NCBI GenBank assembly: GCA_002261195.1
Contig: MVBO01000015.1
Span: 142,519-206,518, forward strand
Direction: 5' to 3'
Length of the DNA: 64,000 bases
DNA from: Bifiguratus adelaidae
Taxonomy: Eukaryota > Mucoromycota > Endogonomycetes > Endogonales
Of this stretch, positions 30,839 to 41,091 are shown piece by piece (position 1 is the first letter of the stretch; each line of letters opens with the position of its first letter). Below the pieces are notes generated by a model. It did not search any database. It worked only from the letters and a program-made list of their open reading frames with translations, and was not told the DNA's origin. Both the position numbers and the translations under genes were made by a program.

Positions 30839-32319
30839 ATGCAACAGGACATGAACGGCAATTATTATCAGAGTACGTGCGCAGCGTGCCGACAGTGCTT
30901 GCTGTGTAAGACACGGAGGAACTGTAATTGTACGCCGTTACTTCAACTGGAGTGGAGCAAGGACCATACCAAAGATGGTGCACTCGATTTCAGAAAGAAG
31001 AAGATGTAAGTGAGCGGTTGAGGTGTTGGCGGGCTGCAGGGAGTGAGCGCATGGTTGTGCGCCTCGGCGACCTCTAAAACCTTATCAAAGGGTGGTTTCC
31101 GCATGGAACGAGCATCTTGGCTTCGCTCCATAGTCTCCATGTCTTACTCCACCTTCAATGGCATTCTTGTGCTCACCACATGAATCTTGTCACATCCAGG
31201 ATACCGCGTCTCAATCCCGGCGATCTTCCCGCGTTTCGAACCTTCCTTACAAGAGAGAATTCAAGTGTAAACTGGGAAGCCAAGCAAGAAATCGTGGTCA
31301 ATCTCTGCATGAATTGCGATCGGAAATGGCGCAAATTTCGAGATGCCCTTAACGGCAACGACAATGGTTCCTTGAGTGCCAATGATTTAACGCAACATGA
31401 CAGTATGGACGGTAATCCAGGCGATGCGTTTCATACCGTAGGAGGCCACGGTCTCGATGACTTGGACGACGGTACACGAGTAGGTTCTCCAGGACTGTTA
31501 GGCACCGGATTGCGCGGTAAGCGCAAACGCGATGCAAACTCGCTCGTTCAAACGCTGAGTAAGTTACCTGACCGTGTCTGAACGAGCATACGCTGAATAG
31601 CAAGGACGCATTAGATTACCAACCTCTACTATCCACACTACTTGAACAAGAGCAACGTTTGCAATTTCCCTCCTTCACAGCAGAGCATGCGCTGCGATTG
31701 GGTCTAGCCTTGGTGGATGCGGCACGCACCAAACCCCACCCGGTCACCATTGACATTTCCATGAATTCCCATCAACTCTTTGGATTTGCGATGCAAGGTG
31801 CTGGTCCGGATACGGCTGAATGGATAAGACGCAAGAATAATGTGACAAAGCGGTTCTTGCATAGTAGTTTTTACATGGTACGTCGGATAGTGTGGCGAGA
31901 TAACTGTGCTGACGGTTGCAATCTCTGTAGGGTGTCTTTCTGGCCAGTCTAGGCATGACGCTAGAGGATAAGTACTATGTAATTGACCCGTTGCCCAAGT
32001 CGCCGTGACAAGCGTATCTAATGCATCGCTCATTTTCAGATAAGTTCAGCGGAATTTGCGCCGCAGGGAGGCTCATTTCCTCTTATTGTCAAGAATGTGG
32101 GCGTCGTTGGCACCATTAGTGTCTCTGGCTTGGCGCATCAGGTAGGATGTTGGACACGTAGTCGCTTCGATATCGATCACTGATCCGGCAATTTTACGCA
32201 CATAGGAGGATCACGAGATCGTGGTGAGCACCATCGAAAAGTATCTGGAAGGCTATATCGGTGGTCCGCCGTTGGGACCTGGGATGGGCGCCACACCCAT
32301 GGGCCATTACATAATGTAA
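30839..32319 (+). CDS. UPF0303/HbpS-like (DUF336) protein, 5' part uncertain
   Basis: The 3' half, from about 31600, codes for a good UPF0303 (yeast YBR137W-like, HbpS/GlcG fold) domain. It contains LLEQEQRLQFPSFTAEHALRLGLALVDA..., then VTIDISMNSHQLFGFAM, WIRRKNNVTKRFLHSSF, GGSFPLIVKNVGVVGTISVSGL and QEDHEIVVSTIEKYL. Three short introns inside the domain splice cleanly; the stop ends at 32319. Upstream, an open frame (31200-31560) with LCMNCDRKWRKF and the basic motif RGKRKRD leads to a perfect gtaagt donor. Splicing it to the acceptor 42 nt later shifts the frame by one base. A Cys-rich exon with ATG 30839 (CAACRQCLLC, then CNC) may belong to the same gene. YBR137W has been tied to tail-anchored protein handling with Get4/Sgt2. 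The domain call is firm, the N-terminus is not. Confidence 0.6.
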
Positions 32320-32399
32320 TGGATCGTTACTGTTGATAGTGAAGGTTTTGAACTCGTATAGCAAGTGTTAATTATTTGTTCATATACACAGGTCGTACT

Positions 32400-34649
32400 C
32401 TACACATTAGACCCTTGTGGGTTTATCTCGGTTGCTGAAGAAGGCTCGACGGTGTCTGGCTGCACCTGCGCCGGCTCGTCTGCAGGGGTATCCGTTGTGG
32501 GTGAAGCCGTCAATGGCTGCTCACGGGTGATCTGCGCAGAGGTCTCAGAGTTCAATGGCCCGTGCTCCAGTTGTGGTTCCGCGCCAACGTCCCGCTGCAC
32601 AGGCGCATGTCGCGGATTCGGTGTACCAGGACCAGAAGACTGGGTCTCGGCCTCCCGCTTCATCATCTCATCCCGAACGAGGCGCGAGCTGTCCGGTGAT
32701 TGGCCAATACTTGTTATTTGGGCATACCGACGCAAAGTGAGGGATTTTGGATCCCTGACTTCGTAAAACTCTCCGTCGCACATGAAGCATATCGTGCCTT
32801 CATCGCCTGAATCCAGCTTGTCGTCTTTGCGATATCGGCGCTTGAATTTGCCGCCAAACACCCCAGATCCATTATCTCGGTTGGCTTCTCGGAATCGCAA
32901 TTCGAACGGACTTTCGAACTGTCCAATACGACTGACATGATCTCGATAATTGGCAAGCTTCTTGAGGTATGAGGCGATGTTGCCGATGCAAAAGACCTCA
33001 AGACGGCCGTCATTTGCCGCTTGAGGTTGCCAATTTGCAGGATCTGTTGGACCTTGTCTGTTGGATACCGCCTCTTCACCTGACTTGGCGTCACCCCACA
33101 TATCAACCTCGCGTCCCCAAATATGAGGCACGTTCTGAATGACGAAATCTATGGGATGTTTTTGAAATGTGGGCACATTCTGCTCGTCTGGTCCCTGGCC
33201 TTTCTCTTGCTCGTTTGCTTTTTTGTCCTTGGCCAACTTCTTCTTGTATCTGCGAGTCATGGGCGTAGGTGGGGGAGGGCAATAGAGGGCGGTTTCGTTG
33301 TTGATGACGATTCTCTCAATGACTCTTGTTACGGGAGGGAAGCCCTTGAATAACATCCATTTGAGACTTTCGTGTACATAGACCATGGCATTGAAGGCTC
33401 GTGTTCCGGTCCGCTGATTCTCAAAACCAGAGCCGACCCATCCTTGAACACCAATAGAGATGTAATTGCACATCTTTCGCTTGAGTTCTTTTTGATCTGT
33501 TTCATCCTTGTGGGATTTGCCGGCTTTGCGAATGTATCCAGTGTCGTAGCAGTGTACTTCAAGTTCCCAGATGTCGAGTCGAGCTGGGTAACCGTTTAAT
33601 CTGGACTTTGCAACCTCGTTGAACTCTTCCATACGATCTCCGAGAATATCCTTGTGTTTGATGGTTCGGCCCCATCCCAAGACTTGAGAAAAGTCATTGC
33701 CGGTGCCGAAGGGTATACAAGAGAAGAAGATTTTTTCGAGGTCAACTTTGTGCATCACTAGCTCATCAAATACGGTCATGACGGTGCCATCACCTCCGGC
33801 GGACCATACATGGATCTGGCGTTGTCGAGCAGCATCGCCGATAACGTCACTCTTACTGAACGGAGGGCGATGTTTTTCAAGCATCTTCTCTACCACTTTG
33901 AGTGCCGAAAATCCCTTCTCGCGTTCGGCCTCATCGAGAATATTGTAGATTTGCACTTCGACCTCGGGGGCATCCTTGAGACGAAAGTTTTGAACCTTGA
34001 GATCCGTCAAGTCAGCGCCTTTCTGGTCGCCTGAGAGTGGATTGGCGAAGATAAAGATGTAGAGGTAGGGTCTGTCTTCCAAATCGTCGTCGCGACCCGC
34101 ATAGAATTTGGATTGTAAAGATTTGAGAGAGTACATGGGTACTTCTCCGACCATGTTCTGGCGAACTTCTTCCGGAAGATCACCGGCCCTGTTTTCGTCC
34201 ATGCTCACCATCATAGGCTGCCCTTCTTTTGGTTCTTGTTCCTCATCCAAAGGTACCGGATCTTGGGAAAGTGGGACCGCGTAGTTGGAATCGATGCGGC
34301 GGTAGTTGGGTACATTAGCGTCTCTGCCGACAAAGGTATCTGGCTCGGGAGCAGGATGCAATTGTGAACTCTCGCATTGTTGAGGTGCCTTCAAAGATTG
34401 AACTCTTTCTCGCATCTGAGGTGACACTTGATAATTCTTATCCTTGGCCAACTTGTCCGCCTGTGTCTTGCCGATGGTCGCTTTGGGTTGTCGTTCTGCA
34501 TCAGATCGAACATTTAGATCCTCAACATGTTGATCAGTGGAGCCGTTGGGAAAAGGGCTCGTTAGCAGAGGGGTCTTGCTCTGCCCCTCGCTAGAAGTTT
34601 TATCACTGGTGGCTGGCATAGGGAATGGTGCCACTTGAGTATTTGGCAT
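32400..34649 (-). CDS. Diacylglycerol kinase
   Basis: A single exon of 2.25 kb codes for 749 residues. The catalytic domain starts near residue 195 (YLYIFIFANPLSGDQKG). The nucleotide-binding motif is VWSAGGDGTVM (GGDGT at 285-289) and the second motif IPFGTGNDFSQVLGWG (GTGND at 315-319), both characteristic of lipid kinases of the DAGK/sphingosine kinase fold. An accessory domain follows (YISIGVQGWVGSGFENQR; later LEVFCIGNIASYLKKLANY). No C1 domains or membrane spans are seen. The N-terminal 170 and C-terminal 90 residues are Pro/Ser/Glu-rich and probably disordered. It should phosphorylate diacylglycerol to phosphatidic acid with ATP, unlike the CTP-using Dgk1 of yeast. Sphingosine kinase is a less likely alternative. 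Confidence 0.88.
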   Translation of the reverse strand: MPNTQVAPFPMPATSDKTSSEGQSKTPLLTSPFPNGSTDQHVEDLNVRSDAERQPKATIGKTQADKLAKDKNYQVSPQMRERVQSLKAPQQCESSQLHPAPEPDTFVGRDANVPNYRRIDSNYAVPLSQDPVPLDEEQEPKEGQPMMVSMDENRAGDLPEEVRQNMVGEVPMYSLKSLQSKFYAGRDDDLEDRPYLYIFIFANPLSGDQKGADLTDLKVQNFRLKDAPEVEVQIYNILDEAEREKGFSALKVVEKMLEKHRPPFSKSDVIGDAARQRQIHVWSAGGDGTVMTVFDELVMHKVDLEKIFFSCIPFGTGNDFSQVLGWGRTIKHKDILGDRMEEFNEVAKSRLNGYPARLDIWELEVHCYDTGYIRKAGKSHKDETDQKELKRKMCNYISIGVQGWVGSGFENQRTGTRAFNAMVYVHESLKWMLFKGFPPVTRVIERIVINNETALYCPPPPTPMTRRYKKKLAKDKKANEQEKGQGPDEQNVPTFQKHPIDFVIQNVPHIWGREVDMWGDAKSGEEAVSNRQGPTDPANWQPQAANDGRLEVFCIGNIASYLKKLANYRDHVSRIGQFESPFELRFREANRDNGSGVFGGKFKRRYRKDDKLDSGDEGTICFMCDGEFYEVRDPKSLTLRRYAQITSIGQSPDSSRLVRDEMMKREAETQSSGPGTPNPRHAPVQRDVGAEPQLEHGPLNSETSAQITREQPLTASPTTDTPADEPAQVQPDTVEPSSATEINPQGSNV

Positions 34650-34906
34650 AATAGGGTATACCAGTCAATGCAATGGTGTGTCTCTGAGCGTGCGCTAGGT
34701 GATAAGGAGATAAGAAGGAGTGGATAATAGGCTATTATACTCTTCGCAATGAGGTAATCTAGCCTTCAAGGTACTTGTTGCTCAATGACGTCAATGACTT
34801 GCAGACCGATGGAACGAAATTTCCTTTTATGGATTTGCAGCTTTTTGCGCACTCCTGGCCAGGTTTGACGCAGTGAGGTCATCCCAGGGTTCTGGAGCTT
34901 TCTATG

Positions 34907-35669
34907 TTACAATACACCCTTGGTGGACGGGACATCATTGCCTCCGGTACGCTCGGTGGCTTGTTTAATGGCAACAGCCAACGCTTTAAAAGAAGCTTCC
35001 GCTCTATAATAGGTGAGACATTGATGCTTAAAGGCACAAAATGACTCACCGATGATGATCATTTTTACCCTTGAGTACATCCACATGAAGCGTAATGCCA
35101 GCCGACGTGGCAAACGACATGAGAACATGCGGGATCATTTCACATGACAAGGCCCCAACCTTTTCCCGTTTAAGGTCAAGGTTGATGTCAGCAAAGGGGC
35201 GTCCAGAAATATCCACGACGGCACGCGATAAGGCCTGGAAGCATATCAATCCATTTGTAATCAATATCCAAGCCGATCCTACCTCATCCAATGGACAGTA
35301 AGCGGTGCCAAACCGTCGGATGCCTTTGGGCGTTCCGAGCGCTTGTTTGAACGCCATGCCTAAGGCAATGGCGGTGTCTTCGGCAGTATGATGGTCATCA
35401 ATATGCAAATCTCCCTTGCAGCTGAGTGTCAATGACCATCCAGCATGTTTTGATAGAGCATGGTACATCTACAAGGTGGCATGAGCTGGAGTTGCGGTAA
35501 CTTCCTGTTCGCGGACACTTGCGTGATCAAGGAAGCCAATGCCAGTGTCAATCTCAATGACTTGGCTTTCACCCTTGTAGACAGCATCCATATCCAAGCG
35601 GCACTTGATATCTGTCTCATTAGTCTTTCTGTCGGCCGTAGCCACTCTGTAAGCTTGATCCTTAGTCAT
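34907..35669 (-). CDS. HIS3: Imidazoleglycerol-phosphate dehydratase
   Basis: Four exons, starting at ATG 35669 and ending at the stop 34907-34909, code for about 210 residues. It is the sixth enzyme of histidine synthesis, which dehydrates IGP to imidazole acetol phosphate using Mn2+. Manganese-binding motifs are present: [18 protein letters not shown] and [18 protein letters not shown], and later [32 protein letters not shown] and [14 protein letters not shown]. The first intron (35522 to about 35469) starts with GCAAGT, giving the invariant FLDH/MYHAL join, so it is a GC-AG intron. The other two introns are GT-AG. The start is 408 bp from the divergent ERV1 gene. Confidence 0.94.
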
Positions 35670-36077
35670 TGTCGGAAAAGAGATGAAATGACCAAATTTG
35701 GAAGCACGCTCTGGGACTCGTGGCAGGAAACAATGGAAGGGCTCTTGACTAGTAGCAGAGTCATTTGTGCCGAGAGAACAATGCTCATGATAATCGGTAT
35801 TTGAGCGTGGATATGCTATGGTGTGGTAGTCTATGCGATATGGTTCACAATTGTGCGCTTGCAGAGATAGCGTAGTGTCATCCGCAAAAGACCAACCGAG
35901 GCACTGGCTTCCATGGGGATTACTTGTTGTTATTGGATTTTGCGTGCGTACCATGTATGTCAGTATCTCCCTCTCTCCGTATCCCTCACTCCCCACTCTT
36001 CCCTTTCCCAGCACACGAATCCAAACTGAATTTTTTGACTCACGCAATTCCGAATCATGGTTACTCTTGTTTAAGCC
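35670..36077. other. Shared promoter region of HIS3 and ERV1
   Basis: About 400 bp between two divergent start codons. It includes a CT-rich stretch (35960-36010) before ERV1. No Gcn4-type TGACTCA site is certain: one tgactca occurs at about 36038, 40 bp before the ERV1 ATG and about 370 bp before the HIS3 ATG. It could serve either gene. Confidence 0.4.
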
Positions 36078-36698
36078 ATGGCCCAGGAACAAACACAACA
36101 TGCTACCACTGTCGATCCAGTCACTGGCAAGACAGTGATACTCAAAGACGGCAAACCATGTCGGACATGTATGGACATGAAGACCTGGTCTCGATTGACA
36201 AAGTCTGCGAAGAAGTCCAAGACGTCGCAAAAAGACGAGCAACCGCAACCTACCTCGGATACCAAGACTGAAAGCACTTCATCAACTCTGGTAACGGCCA
36301 AGACCGCGGCCGGATTAACGGCAGCCGCGTCCGTGTTGACGTCGGCATCGGGTCCCAATGACTGCCCGGTAGATTCAGAACAACTCGGTCAGGCTACCTG
36401 GACCTTCCTTCATACCATGGCAGCCTATTATCCTGAACGACCCTCACCATCCCAAATGGAGTCTATGCGCACCTTCTTGTCCACCTTTTCTCAATTTTAC
36501 CCGTGCTGGTACTGTGCCGATGCTTTTCGAGAGGATATGGAGATCAATCCTCCTCAGGTGGCCAGTCGGCGCAAGCTATCGCAATGGCTTTGTGAGCGAC
36601 ATAATGTGGTTAATGTGCGCTTGGGCAAGGGGGTGTTTGATTGCGCCAAGGTGGATGAACGATGGAGAGATGGGCCAGCCGATGGCCGTTGCGATTAA
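36078..36698 (+). CDS. ERV1: FAD-linked sulfhydryl oxidase Erv1
   Basis: Single exon, 206 residues. It re-oxidises Mia40 in the mitochondrial intermembrane space and passes electrons to cytochrome c. The shuttle disulfide is CRTC (Cys28-Cys31) in GKPCRTCMDMKTW. A Thr/Ala/Ser-rich linker follows, then the four-helix FAD domain: DCPVDSEQLGQATWTFLHTMAAYYPE, active-site YPCWYC (Cys143-Cys146), and a structural CX16C pair (Cys172, Cys189). Arrangement and size match yeast Erv1 (189 aa). The final DGPADGRCD adds one more Cys. No presequence is expected because import depends on Mia40. Context gccATGG at 36078 is good. Confidence 0.94.
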   Translation: MAQEQTQHATTVDPVTGKTVILKDGKPCRTCMDMKTWSRLTKSAKKSKTSQKDEQPQPTSDTKTESTSSTLVTAKTAAGLTAAASVLTSASGPNDCPVDSEQLGQATWTFLHTMAAYYPERPSPSQMESMRTFLSTFSQFYPCWYCADAFREDMEINPPQVASRRKLSQWLCERHNVVNVRLGKGVFDCAKVDERWRDGPADGRCD

Positions 36699-36783
36699 AA
36701 GCTCTATATAGAACCGACGTACTTTTTGCGCCGAATTTTTACTTGTACACTGAACCCAGTGATGCTTGCATCTCTATTGTACC

Positions 36784-37954
36784 TTACAGACTAGATACAC
36801 CGGCCATGCCATCCACAGCACAGGATTTCCCTGTGCTAATAAACATGCCATGTCTCTTGTACAGCTCCTTCACGATCCGCTCTTCAATCTCGACCTCGTC
36901 CCGGAGTTCCTGATCCGTCAAGTGGATTTCAACGTCGTCTTCCTTGGTGATCAGTGTCACATCACGCTTTCGCGTGGTAAGCATATTGCCGATAACAATC
37001 TGATGGCCGTATCGGGTTAATGCCGCGCGAGCTTTGGGTACAAGTAATCTGCTATCGGTTTCCAACTGCGCAAAGAGGTGAGTACCTGAAGGACATGTGA
37101 TGTAGGATGCATGACTTGCCTTGAAGGAGACAATAAAGCTTTCGGAGGCCCATTGACTGACCAGCGGTTTCAAAAACTTGGGTACTTGATCCAGATGAAG
37201 AGTTAATGCGCCCTCACTGGATTGAATCTTGTGTTCGGCCTGATGGACAATGAGTATGTGTGGCGCATAAGCATTCACTGGCATAGAGGCAAGACTTACC
37301 ATCTTGGGAGCCGGAATGAAAAAGTCGCTGACCGCAGCTGCAAGGTAATACATGGCCTTGCTCTTCATAGGTGCCATAATGAGTGTAATCGATCGCAGAA
37401 GAAAGAGATAATCCGTCAAGGTGGTGAACTCGACGAACAAGAGCATATTACGTTGTTTTACCGATTGATACTTTTTGAAGGTTGGAATAAGTTTAGGGCC
37501 AATGGCTTGAGAGACACCCATGCTATCATCGGGCTTTAGTTCTAGATAATCCAGAAAGCAGTTGGTAGAATGTGTATAGTTTCGACTGTATGGTTGGAGA
37601 GAGTGTTGCCGGTGCATGAATATCACGGCGTATCCGTATTCCAAAAAGTATTCTGCTGATGTTGCTCCGCGTGTCCCAGCCGAGAAGTTGTCAATGAATC
37701 GAACTGTTTGATTCTCGAGAGGTACTTGGGTGCCTCCACTCTACACGTTATCTGATGAATACAAGCACAAGAGCTGACGTGCATCGCCTTACCGTTACCA
37801 AAACCAGTCGATTGTTTTTGGCGAGGTTATACTTCACAAAGTCCCGAACTTTAGCCTCATCTTGAGCCAAGTTTGGTGGAGGTGTCTGTATCTCAAAGTA
37901 CGTGTCCGGGTCAATGACCCCTTGTCCGTTATCCAGCAGATGCTGCGCTGCCAT
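36784..37954 (-). CDS. CAB2: Phosphopantothenate-cysteine ligase
   Basis: Two exons; ATG 37954, stop 36784-36786; about 370 residues. It joins cysteine to 4'-phosphopantothenate in coenzyme A synthesis. The N-terminal helix region ([17 protein letters not shown]) and the substrate loop [33 protein letters not shown] across the splice site are the hallmarks of eukaryotic PPCS. Later motifs are [37 protein letters not shown] and the nucleotide-binding [11 protein letters not shown]. Bacterial CoaBC fuses this to a decarboxylase; here, as usual in eukaryotes, it stands alone. It ends 88 bp after... its start lies 88 bp downstream of the stop of the next minus-strand gene (Moco sulfurase), a tight same-strand arrangement. 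Confidence 0.92.
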
Positions 37955-38042
37955 GGGGACAAACAAGTCCACAATTTTCTAATGACTGATTGAGAACTCT
38001 CTTTTGGCTGACCGCAATGTTGGATGATTTACATGGAATAGC

Positions 38043-40862
38043 TCAACGTTGGTTTTGGACGACCACAGGGTCGCCAATGCGGAGGGTATAAGGGAATTGA
38101 GATAGGGAAGGGACATGCACCATGTGCTGACCAAACAAGACTTGACCCTAAATGCGGAAAATTAGCAGAGACGAGCAAAGGACAACGTGTTGATATAGTT
38201 TTACCTGGATGCGTCGATAAAGCGCCAAGGTGACAAACGGCTCCTTGGTCTTTTCAGCAGTCTCTTGGTTGATGCAGACCATGTGGCAACGTCGACAAGG
38301 ACCAAGCAACTAGGGGCATCATGATCAACGTCTGTGATCTACCGACCAACAATTGCGACCGGTCAACCTACCTCGAACTGCTGCGAGCCAATGGAGATGC
38401 GCTTCCATTGATCCTCTTCAAAGGCGGTCAATGCTTGACCGCCAATGACAATGTTGCCGCGGAATGATGTCACATTGACCTGTTCTCTCGTGTCGGAAAA
38501 CTCGTCTATTTTGGTTTGTACGTCATCGGCTGAAGCAGCTGAAACGAGAAGGAAAGGAGATTCATTGGACAGGGATATAGATGTCGGTTCCTTTGTATCG
38601 CCACTAGGACTATTGGCTTGTAAGTGTGGCTTGAGAAACCGCGAGTGCGCCGACGCTGAGATGGGATGGCGAGCCAGAGACACCTCCACCCCCAAGACTT
38701 CGCTGAACCAATTGTTAATAGCAGAGTCATTGTATCGGTGTACACCAATGCTGTGACGACATCCTTGTCAGTCAACCCCGATTGTAAAGTGCTTTGCGAC
38801 CTACCTCTCTCCGCAGACTCGAGACTCACAGATGGGGATAGAGGATAATTCATCTTGTGTAGGCTCAAGCGAAATAATCAATGCAGGCATACCAGGCGCA
38901 TTCACGGTCATGGTGTTGTTAGATACACTCAGCTCGGGCCGAATAGCGCACATTTTTGTGTATCTATGGAAACTTGCTTAGCGTCCAATGGGTTCTGGCA
39001 TCTCACGGCTCACCTTTTCTGACTGAGTGCAAGGCCCGTCTCGGCACTGACCAGCATCCATTCGCGATCGTATAGCAAACCTTGAGGTGTGACTGTCCAG
39101 GAAGTCGATGCAGGTATATGGTATCCATGGCAGGATTTGATGGGATCTAGAACAAGTGAGGTAAGCCAACATCATCAGCTATGATCGTTGACTTACATAT
39201 AATAAGATCTTGTATATGTGCATTCGAGCTATCGTTTGTAGTCGTGTGTTCAGTATGTACAATAGGCGGCATCGAGGCAGGTTCGGTCTCGATAAAGTAT
39301 TTCCGGAGGAAGGCGACAAATTTTTCGATGTCTTGAAGCGAGGACATGGCACCAAACGAAATGCGTAGCGACCCCGTCGGTACATCGTTCAGCAGATCTA
39401 CATCGTCTCCACAAACATGGCCAGCAGCGTAATTGTCCTTGACAACATCTGGCGTGAGATGTAGCCAATACTGGTTGCTCCTGCATGGTGTTATCAGCAA
39501 AGAGCACCTATAAGGCGACAAACTTATGCTGTACCTACCCTGGGTTACAGAAACCACCGCTTCGAATGTGAATGTTTGTAAGGGAAGCAATCTTCTCCAC
39601 CTCCGCGCCGCCAATCCAGCTGCCGTTGGCTCGTCTCAAATTGAAGTTTAGGATCGGTCCTTGTCTAGTTGGATCACTTAAACGTCGTTCGCTCGCCGAT
39701 ATATTGTAAAATGTACAGAGAGGTTTGCCATTATAGTGCGCCAAAGCTTGAAGCGTGTCGTAAGCCATGGTGGTGAGGATATTAACATGGTTAGAGATAT
39801 TGCGAAAGGATAAAAAGAGCTTTGACCAGGTGTCCATGGCGTGATCGAGAGAAATGATATCCAGAAAATTGACCGTGCCATCTTCGTAAATATCGTGCAA
39901 TTCCGTCGCATGGAATCGTTGCCATGGCTCGGAAGCAACAATGGCAGCAATCGTACCACCACCGAAATACGACTTCTTGAGGATAGACTTGTTACACTTT
40001 TTGATCAAGAGACCACCCAAACCAGTGGGCGAGCCAAACATTTTGTAGAAGGAGAAAGTGATAAAATCGGGTGAGTTTGCGGTGTCGGAGAGGTCGAGGA
40101 GAGTAGAAGTACAGTAGGACGCGGCATCCAATAGAACCTTGACATTGGGATTCTGGCGTTTAACATCCTGACCCAATGCCAACGGAAATCGTGTACCAGA
40201 GAAGTTGCATTGCGCTGGATAGGCAAACAGCGAAGGTGCATCATGATTGCACAAACGATAATTGTTCTGCACAATGTCTTGCTCGCTTGTCATTGACGCA
40301 CTCGTGCCTTCAATGCCATTGACGATACCACGAATCCCAAGGATACTTGTGTGCGATTCTTGTAGGCATACAAAATGGCTACCTTGCTGCCAGGGAAATA
40401 TTTCCGCTACAAGCTTGATCGACGCCGTGGCATTTGCAGTAAATACAAGATCATAATCTCCCGGAGTGACATTGAAATGCTCCAAAACGCGCGATCGCAC
40501 AGCGTCAATTTTACGGGTAGACAATGCAGAAGAAGGCGATCTCGAATGCGGGTTGCCATACAGATGCGTCGTGAGATCTAGCTGGAAATTGCGAATTTGT
40601 TCCGTAGAGTAAATCGTGGTCCCTGCATGGTCAAGGTAAACTTGATCTGCAATAAATCACCACAAGGTCAATTAATCATCAAATCAACATGTTCTTGGCA
40701 GCAATCCCACGTACCTGCAAGATGAGTAAAGTATCGTGCCCGAATATCCTCTACGGGAAGCGGATAGAATTGTGGCACCTCTGCCTTCTTCAGCGCCGGC
40801 ATATCCGTTTTTTGGTCAAAGTCCACAAAGCGTTCCACCGTAGGTTTAGCATGAGGACTCAT
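38043..40862 (-). CDS. Molybdenum cofactor sulfurase
   Basis: Multi-exon gene from ATG 40862 to the stop 38043-38045. It codes for a two-domain enzyme that adds the terminal sulfur to Moco of xanthine dehydrogenase and aldehyde oxidase type enzymes (hxB in Aspergillus). The N-terminal NifS-like domain has DQVYLDHAGTTIYS, HLYGNPHSRSPSS, FTANATASIKLVAE, VLLDAASYC and the PLP-lysine motif ITFSFYKMFGSPTGLGGLL, and SGGFCNPG near its end. The C-terminal MOSC domain has NVTSFRGNIVIGG, EEDQWKRISIG, LLGPCRRCHMVCI and ends IGDPVVVQNQR. The context implies that the organism has Moco hydroxylases. Introns are short; several exon borders in 38.8-39.3 kb were not resolved base by base. Confidence 0.9.
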
Positions 40863-41091
40863 TGGTAATAATAGCACCCGGACGTTCAGTCTACAAGGTC
40901 AAGGGATAGGAATGAACACGCCATGAACTTAAGCACCTTATGCAACAAGATTCTGAGTTGGTCGGTACGCCATAAAAGGCAAACTGATCACGTGATACTG
41001 ACGAAAGTTTGATTCCCTGCCGGATGGAACACCGTGCGGGGAAAGGTCTTACTCGCGAAAAGGACAGCAAGGAGAAGCAAAATAAGCGCAT

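Noticed and set aside
31559-31680. Long intron 31559-31680 joining the upstream frame to the UPF0303 domain
   Set aside because: It is in frame but deletes LLEQEQRLQFPSF, a conserved helix of the family, so it is unlikely.
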